From Smithellaceae bacterium (GTDB lineage Bacteria; Desulfobacterota; Syntrophia; Syntrophales; JAQULV01): 9,434 nucleotides of DNA. The stretch is from assembly GCA_028718405.1 (NCBI GenBank), contig JAQULV010000024.1:1-9434 (forward strand), in the 5' to 3' direction. The notes beneath the pieces are model-generated. The model did not search any database. It was given only the letters and a program-made list of their open reading frames with translations, and was not told the origin of the DNA. How positions within the stretch are numbered: position 1 is the stretch's first letter; every line of letters starts with the position of its first letter. Made by a program: the position numbers and the translations under genes. Positions 6,566-9,434 of the stretch are shown one piece after another.

Positions 6566-7363
6566 ATGGCAGAGGTACTTTTGCAGGAAAGGACCGACGA
6601 GGGGATCTTGATCCTCACCCTGAATCGTCCGGAAGCGATGAACTGTTTCAACTTCGATTTACTCGCCGCCCTGGGGGATGCCATCCGGGAGGCCAATTTC
6701 GATAACGATCTGCGCTGCATCATCATCACCGGCTCCTCGGGAGACGACCCGAAGAAGGCGTCGTTCTCGACGGGTGCCGACCTGAAGGAGAGAAGGACGC
6801 TCACGCCCGATCAGGTGCGCCGCTTCATCTTTACGATCCGCAACACCTTCACGGCCGTGGAGCAGGTGCGGGTGCCGGTCATCGCCGCGATCAACGGCTT
6901 TGCCTTCGGTGGCGGGACGGAATTGGCGCTGGCCTGCGACATGCGGATCGCCTCGTCGAACGTGATCATGGGGCTCACCGAAACGAGTCTCGCGATCATC
7001 CCCGGCGCCGGCGGCACGCAGCGTCTGCCGAGGATCGTGGGCATCGCCAAGGCGAAGGAGCTGATCTTTACGGCCCGCAGGATCGACGCCAAGACGGCCC
7101 TCGATCTGGGATTGGTGAACAAGGTAGTGGAGCCCGGCGAGCTGAAAGAGGCGGCCCTGGAACTGGCGCGAGAGATTGCCAAAAACGGTCCCATCGCCGT
7201 GGCGCAGGCGAAGTTCGCCCTGAACTACGGCATGGAGGCGAGCCTCGGCGTGGCGCTACCACTGGAGTCCAAGGCCTATGAGGTGACGATTCCCACGAAA
7301 GACAGGCTCGAGGCGCTGGCCGCCTTTGCCGAGAAAAGAAAACCCCAATTCAAGGGCGAGTAA
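6566..7363 (+). CDS. Enoyl-CoA hydratase/isomerase family protein, AUH-like (probable methylglutaconyl-CoA hydratase)
   Basis: A 265-residue crotonase-fold enzyme, complete and of normal length. The acyl-CoA oxyanion region is SFSTGADLKE (66-75) with GFAFGGG (111-117). Both general acid/base glutamates of hydratases are present: Glu119 in GGGTELALACD and Glu139 in GLTETSLAIIPGAGGTQ. The segments AIIPGAGGTQRLPR, AKELIFTAR and TIPTKDRLEA, and the C-terminal KGE, closely follow human AUH (3-methylglutaconyl-CoA hydratase) and bacterial LiuC-type enzymes, more than ordinary short-chain crotonase. The likely reaction is 3-methylglutaconyl-CoA plus water to HMG-CoA, the step between the flanking carboxylase and lyase. 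GGAGGG at 6554-6559 is 6 nt before ATG 6566, and the 21-nt and 12-nt gaps on either side indicate one transcript. Substrate is inferred; the fold and active site are seen directly. Confidence 0.92.
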   Translation: MAEVLLQERTDEGILILTLNRPEAMNCFNFDLLAALGDAIREANFDNDLRCIIITGSSGDDPKKASFSTGADLKERRTLTPDQVRRFIFTIRNTFTAVEQVRVPVIAAINGFAFGGGTELALACDMRIASSNVIMGLTETSLAIIPGAGGTQRLPRIVGIAKAKELIFTARRIDAKTALDLGLVNKVVEPGELKEAALELAREIAKNGPIAVAQAKFALNYGMEASLGVALPLESKAYEVTIPTKDRLEALAAFAEKRKPQFKGE

Positions 7364-7375
7364 GGGAGGTTCCGT

Positions 7376-8539
7376 ATGACCGAGTACGATTACTGGAAGA
7401 TATTTCCGCGGATGCCGAAAAAGGTCGCCATCGGCGACATTACGATCCGCGACGGTTTCCAGCACGAGGAGAAGTTTATCTCCACGGCGGCCAAGATCTT
7501 CTACGGCGAAGAGATGATTCTCGCGGGTTGCCGCGAGCTCGAGGTGACAAACCTGGGCAACCCCGCCGGTATCCCCCAGTTCCGCGACGCCGAACAGGTG
7601 CTGTCCCATTTTAGGAGCGAGCGTTTTCTCAAGAGACTGGAGAAGGCGAAGATCAATCCGGCCGACATCACCTATACGGCGGTGACGATCCGCGAGCAGG
7701 CCGTGGACAAGGCTATCGAGCTCAAGGCCAAAGGGATCGGCCCCGACCGCATCCTCATGATGGTTTCCACCGACCCCGAGCACCACTTTGCGAACTCCGG
7801 CACGACGCTTACGCAATACTGGAAGGAAGCGGAGCGCTGCATCAAGAAAGCGGCGGATGTGGGGATCAAGATGTGCGGCACTGTGAGCACGATCTGGGGC
7901 AGTCCCATCACCGGCGCTACGAAGCTGGAAGATGCGGTGGAGTTCACGAAGCGCTGGCTTTCCATCGGTGCCTTCGACATCGAGCACGCCGACCACGACG
8001 GCTCGGCCTCGGCGGATCAGGTGTACCGCTATTTCTCCATGATCCTCGACGCGATCCCTCACCCCGAGGTCCATCTGGCCCACTATCACGAGACGAAGCG
8101 CATGGCGGCGGCCTCGGTTCTCGCGGCTCTCCAGGCGGGTATCTGCCGCTTCGAAGGGACGCTGGGAGGTTTGGGAGGTCAGCCGGCCAACTTCCTGGAC
8201 GACTGTCCGGTGAGGGGAACAGGCGAGTACTACTACCGCGACCCGCGCTACGTGGGGCTCGTCACGATGGAAGACCTCCTCGTCCAGATCGATGAAATGG
8301 GGATCGAGCACGGCTACAACGTGGATCGGGTTCTGTGGTTGGGAAACAAGATGGAGCGCACGATCGGTCGGAGACTCCGTTCCGAGGCGATCTACAACGG
8401 ACGCACGGCGAAGGAAGGCCACATGGAATTCGCCAGACCGGGACTGAAGAAGCTGATCGAGAAGGTCGGGGAGCAGCCGGGGCAGAAGGTTCCCCCGGAT
8501 TGGACCCCGCAGGCAGTGTTACCTGAGAAGTACCGCTGA
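7376..8539 (+). CDS. HMG-CoA-lyase-like DRE-TIM metallolyase with altered active-site loop
   Basis: A 387-residue TIM-barrel protein of the HMGL/isopropylmalate-synthase family. The DRE-type motif is IRDGFQHE (24-31; Arg25, Asp26, Gln29). Glu56 in LEVTN matches the lyase glutamate. VSTIWGSP (170-177) matches the VSxxxGCP strand of HMG-CoA lyase. The metal histidines are His236 and His238 in AHYHET. The glycine-rich loop reads GLGGQPAN (265-272), so the catalytic Cys of HMG-CoA lyase (GLGGCP, Cys266 in human) is Gln269 here. The loop is followed by an inserted stretch with Cys277 and a Tyr-rich run before VTMEDL. Residues after about 320 form a C-terminal tail, making it 60-90 residues longer than usual lyases. 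Third of four operon genes, 12 nt after the hydratase, with GGGAGGT 5 nt before the ATG. Context says cleavage of HMG-CoA or a close analogue; the altered loop leaves the exact reaction open. Confidence 0.85.
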   Translation: MTEYDYWKIFPRMPKKVAIGDITIRDGFQHEEKFISTAAKIFYGEEMILAGCRELEVTNLGNPAGIPQFRDAEQVLSHFRSERFLKRLEKAKINPADITYTAVTIREQAVDKAIELKAKGIGPDRILMMVSTDPEHHFANSGTTLTQYWKEAERCIKKAADVGIKMCGTVSTIWGSPITGATKLEDAVEFTKRWLSIGAFDIEHADHDGSASADQVYRYFSMILDAIPHPEVHLAHYHETKRMAAASVLAALQAGICRFEGTLGGLGGQPANFLDDCPVRGTGEYYYRDPRYVGLVTMEDLLVQIDEMGIEHGYNVDRVLWLGNKMERTIGRRLRSEAIYNGRTAKEGHMEFARPGLKKLIEKVGEQPGQKVPPDWTPQAVLPEKYR

Positions 8540-8581
8540 GGCGGAGCAAATAAAAAAGAGCGCAGAGAAGGAGGTTCTTCA

Positions 8582-8797
8582 ATGAGTGTGAATGTTGTGG
8601 CGCCCATGCCGGGAACGATAGCCGAGATACTGGTTGAGGTGGGTGATAAGGTGACGGCCGACGATGAGCTGATCATCCTCGAGGCGATGAAGATGGAAAA
8701 TCCAATTGTCGCCCCCGCCGACGGAACCGTCAAGGAGATCAAGGTCAGCGAGAAGGATAAGGTCGATACGAACCAGGTCCTCGTTGTCCTGGAGTAG
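8582..8797 (+). CDS. Free-standing biotinyl domain protein (biotin carboxyl carrier)
   Basis: A 71-residue protein consisting only of a biotinyl/lipoyl-type domain. The biotinylation motif EAMKMEN is at residues 34-40, with Lys37 as the attachment site. The motif AMKM marks biotin rather than lipoate. VAPMPGTI (6-13) and APADGTV (44-50) are the matching half-repeats of the flattened beta-barrel. There is no Ala/Pro-rich hinge, membrane segment or fused carboxylase. It should carry CO2 on biotin to the carboxyltransferase encoded first in the operon, after modification by a biotin ligase encoded elsewhere. AAGGAGGT at 8568-8575 is a near-perfect Shine-Dalgarno site 6 nt before the ATG, which suggests high expression suited to a carrier. 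It is 42 nt after the lyase and last in the operon. A gamma subunit of a sodium-pumping decarboxylase is an alternative role. Confidence 0.93.
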   Translation: MSVNVVAPMPGTIAEILVEVGDKVTADDELIILEAMKMENPIVAPADGTVKEIKVSEKDKVDTNQVLVVLE

Positions 8798-8807
8798 TTT
8801 CTCCCGC

Positions 8808-8832
8808 CGGGGCCGGGTATCCCCCGGCCCCG
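8808..8832. terminator. GC-rich hairpin between convergent operons, likely bidirectional terminator
   Basis: A perfect 10-bp stem, CGGGGCCGGG (8808-8817) with CCCGGCCCCG (8823-8832), has a 5-nt loop TATCC. It starts 11 nt after the biotinyl gene stop and ends 9 nt before the stop of the opposite-strand gene. There is no T-run on either strand, so it is not a classic intrinsic terminator. It may act with Rho or protect the transcript 3' ends. Confidence 0.65.
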
Positions 8833-8841
8833 CATCTCATC

Positions 8842-9237
8842 TCAACCGATGGGCCACTCGCCCCGTTCCTTGAGGACCTCGCGGAAAGCCGAGAGCGCTT
8901 CGTTCACGGCGGGCATACCCGCGTAGGTCGCCGCCTGGAAGATAATCTCGGCAAGCTTTCTGGGATCGCATCCTACATTCAACGCCCCATTCAGGTGAAG
9001 CTTCAACTCGTCGCGGGCCCGCAGTGCCGTGAGCATCGCGCAGGCCGCCATCTGCCTTTCCGGCAAACTCAGCACCTCACGCGAATAGAGGTTCCCCGTG
9101 ATGAAGCGCGAGAAATCGTTGGCGAGTTCTCGGTCGAATTCCTTCCAGGTGAGGTAGGGCGGGTCCATCTTGATACCCCTGCCGAAGAGCTTTCCCGCCG
9201 TTTCCCGCGTCCTTTCCTTCAAGGTTTCGTCATCCAT
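8842..9237 (-). CDS. Carboxymuconolactone decarboxylase family protein
   Basis: A 131-residue all-helical protein of the CMD/AhpD superfamily, probably cytoplasmic. The domain spans about residues 36-122. LPERQMAACAMLTAL (58-72), DELKLHLNGALNVG (76-89) and FQAATYAGMPAVNEAL (100-115) match the PcaC-like pattern, with His81 in the KLHL position. The AhpD peroxidase-type CxxC motif is absent; the cysteines are single (Cys66, Cys90), so a thiol peroxidase role is unlikely. True 4-carboxymuconolactone decarboxylase belongs to aerobic aromatic degradation, for which nothing else here speaks, so the substrate is unknown. An AGGGGAA Shine-Dalgarno-like site precedes the ATG on the minus strand. It follows the small CxxC gene by 8 nt, so the two are probably co-transcribed, and it runs towards the carboxylase operon. 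Confidence 0.88.
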   Translation of the reverse strand: MDDETLKERTRETAGKLFGRGIKMDPPYLTWKEFDRELANDFSRFITGNLYSREVLSLPERQMAACAMLTALRARDELKLHLNGALNVGCDPRKLAEIIFQAATYAGMPAVNEALSAFREVLKERGEWPIG

Positions 9238-9245
9238 ATGTTCCC

Positions 9246-9434
9246 CTATTTCACCAGAAAAATATCGCGTTCGCGGTCCTGGAAAAAGACCTGCTGGTAT
9301 TTGCCGCCGGAATTAGTCAGACCGTAGATCTCCTCGGCATGCTGACGGCACATAGGACAAACGAGATGGGGGACGATAACGGCGTAGATCCGTCGTCCCG
9401 TGTCGGCTTGCGAGTCGATGGCGACCATGCCGCC
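9246..9434 (-). CDS. Small CxxC protein of unknown function, possibly 5'-truncated by the window edge
   Basis: I do not recognise this protein. The visible frame codes for at least 60 residues from the ATG whose complement is at 9426-9428. The two codons before it (Gly-Gly) are also open and only 6 nt are visible, so the start could lie outside the window. It has a CPMC motif (residues 24-27 counted from that ATG) preceded by a hydrophobic strand YAVIVPHLV, then a charged C-terminal half ending in DIFLVK. A CxxC of this kind could bind a metal or be a redox pair. There is no clear signal peptide or membrane helix in the visible part. The 8-nt gap to the CMD-family gene and shared strand indicate an operon. 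Confidence 0.6.
   Translation of the reverse strand, partial: GGMVAIDSQADTGRRIYAVIVPHLVCPMCRQHAEEIYGLTNSGGKYQQVFFQDRERDIFLVK

Noticed and set aside
7256..8422. A 388-codon minus-strand open frame opposite the lyase gene
   Set aside because: The plus strand encodes a recognisable DRE-TIM protein with a strong Shine-Dalgarno site. The antisense product is compositionally biased and overlaps two real genes.
1..9434. CRISPR arrays, tRNA, rRNA, transposase or integrase genes
   Set aside because: No regularly spaced identical repeats, no tRNA- or rRNA-like stretches and no recombinase motifs were seen on either strand.

Overview
The window looks like chromosomal DNA from a Gram-negative bacterium. 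Evidence for this is an RND-type tripartite efflux pump subunit, strong Shine-Dalgarno sites and tightly packed operons. Sampled lines of the coding sequence run near 58-62% GC. The cluster of CoA-ester genes and the style of the dispersed intergenic repeats suggest an anaerobic, possibly syntrophic member of the former Deltaproteobacteria (Desulfobacterota, Syntrophales-like). That placement is inference, because no marker gene is present.

Layout. (1) 1-2964, plus strand: the 3' part of an RND drug/proton antiporter gene, cut by the window edge and apparently the last gene of its operon. (2) 2965-3425: a 461-bp spacer with a terminator-like hairpin, a possible extended -10 promoter and a 16-bp palindrome. 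(3) 3426-4382, plus: an extended SDR NAD-dependent epimerase/dehydratase, clearly lower in GC than its neighbours. (4) 4383-4867: a spacer with degenerate dispersed repeats, then a promoter overlapped by an inverted repeat. (5) 4868-8797, plus: a four-gene operon with 12-42 nt gaps and strong ribosome binding sites. It encodes a methylcrotonyl-CoA-carboxylase-like carboxyltransferase, an AUH-like enoyl-CoA (methylglutaconyl-CoA) hydratase, an HMG-CoA-lyase-like DRE-TIM metallolyase and a 71-residue free-standing biotinyl carrier. (6) 8808-8832: a strong GC hairpin between convergent transcription units. (7) 8842-9434, minus: a carboxymuconolactone decarboxylase-family protein and, 8 nt upstream of it, a small CxxC protein that may continue past the window edge.

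How the genes fit together. Carboxyltransferase, hydratase and lyase in this order match the lower half of leucine/isovalerate oxidation: 3-methylcrotonyl-CoA to 3-methylglutaconyl-CoA to HMG-CoA to acetyl-CoA plus acetoacetate. Three things depart from the textbook set. No biotin carboxylase is present and the biotin carrier is a minimal separate protein. The carboxyltransferase has a changed N-terminal RGK-type motif. The lyase lacks the catalytic cysteine of HMG-CoA lyase and has a rebuilt active-site loop. The operon may therefore serve isovalerate/leucine breakdown with unusual enzymes, or a related pathway on another branched acyl-CoA. This is the most interesting part of the window.
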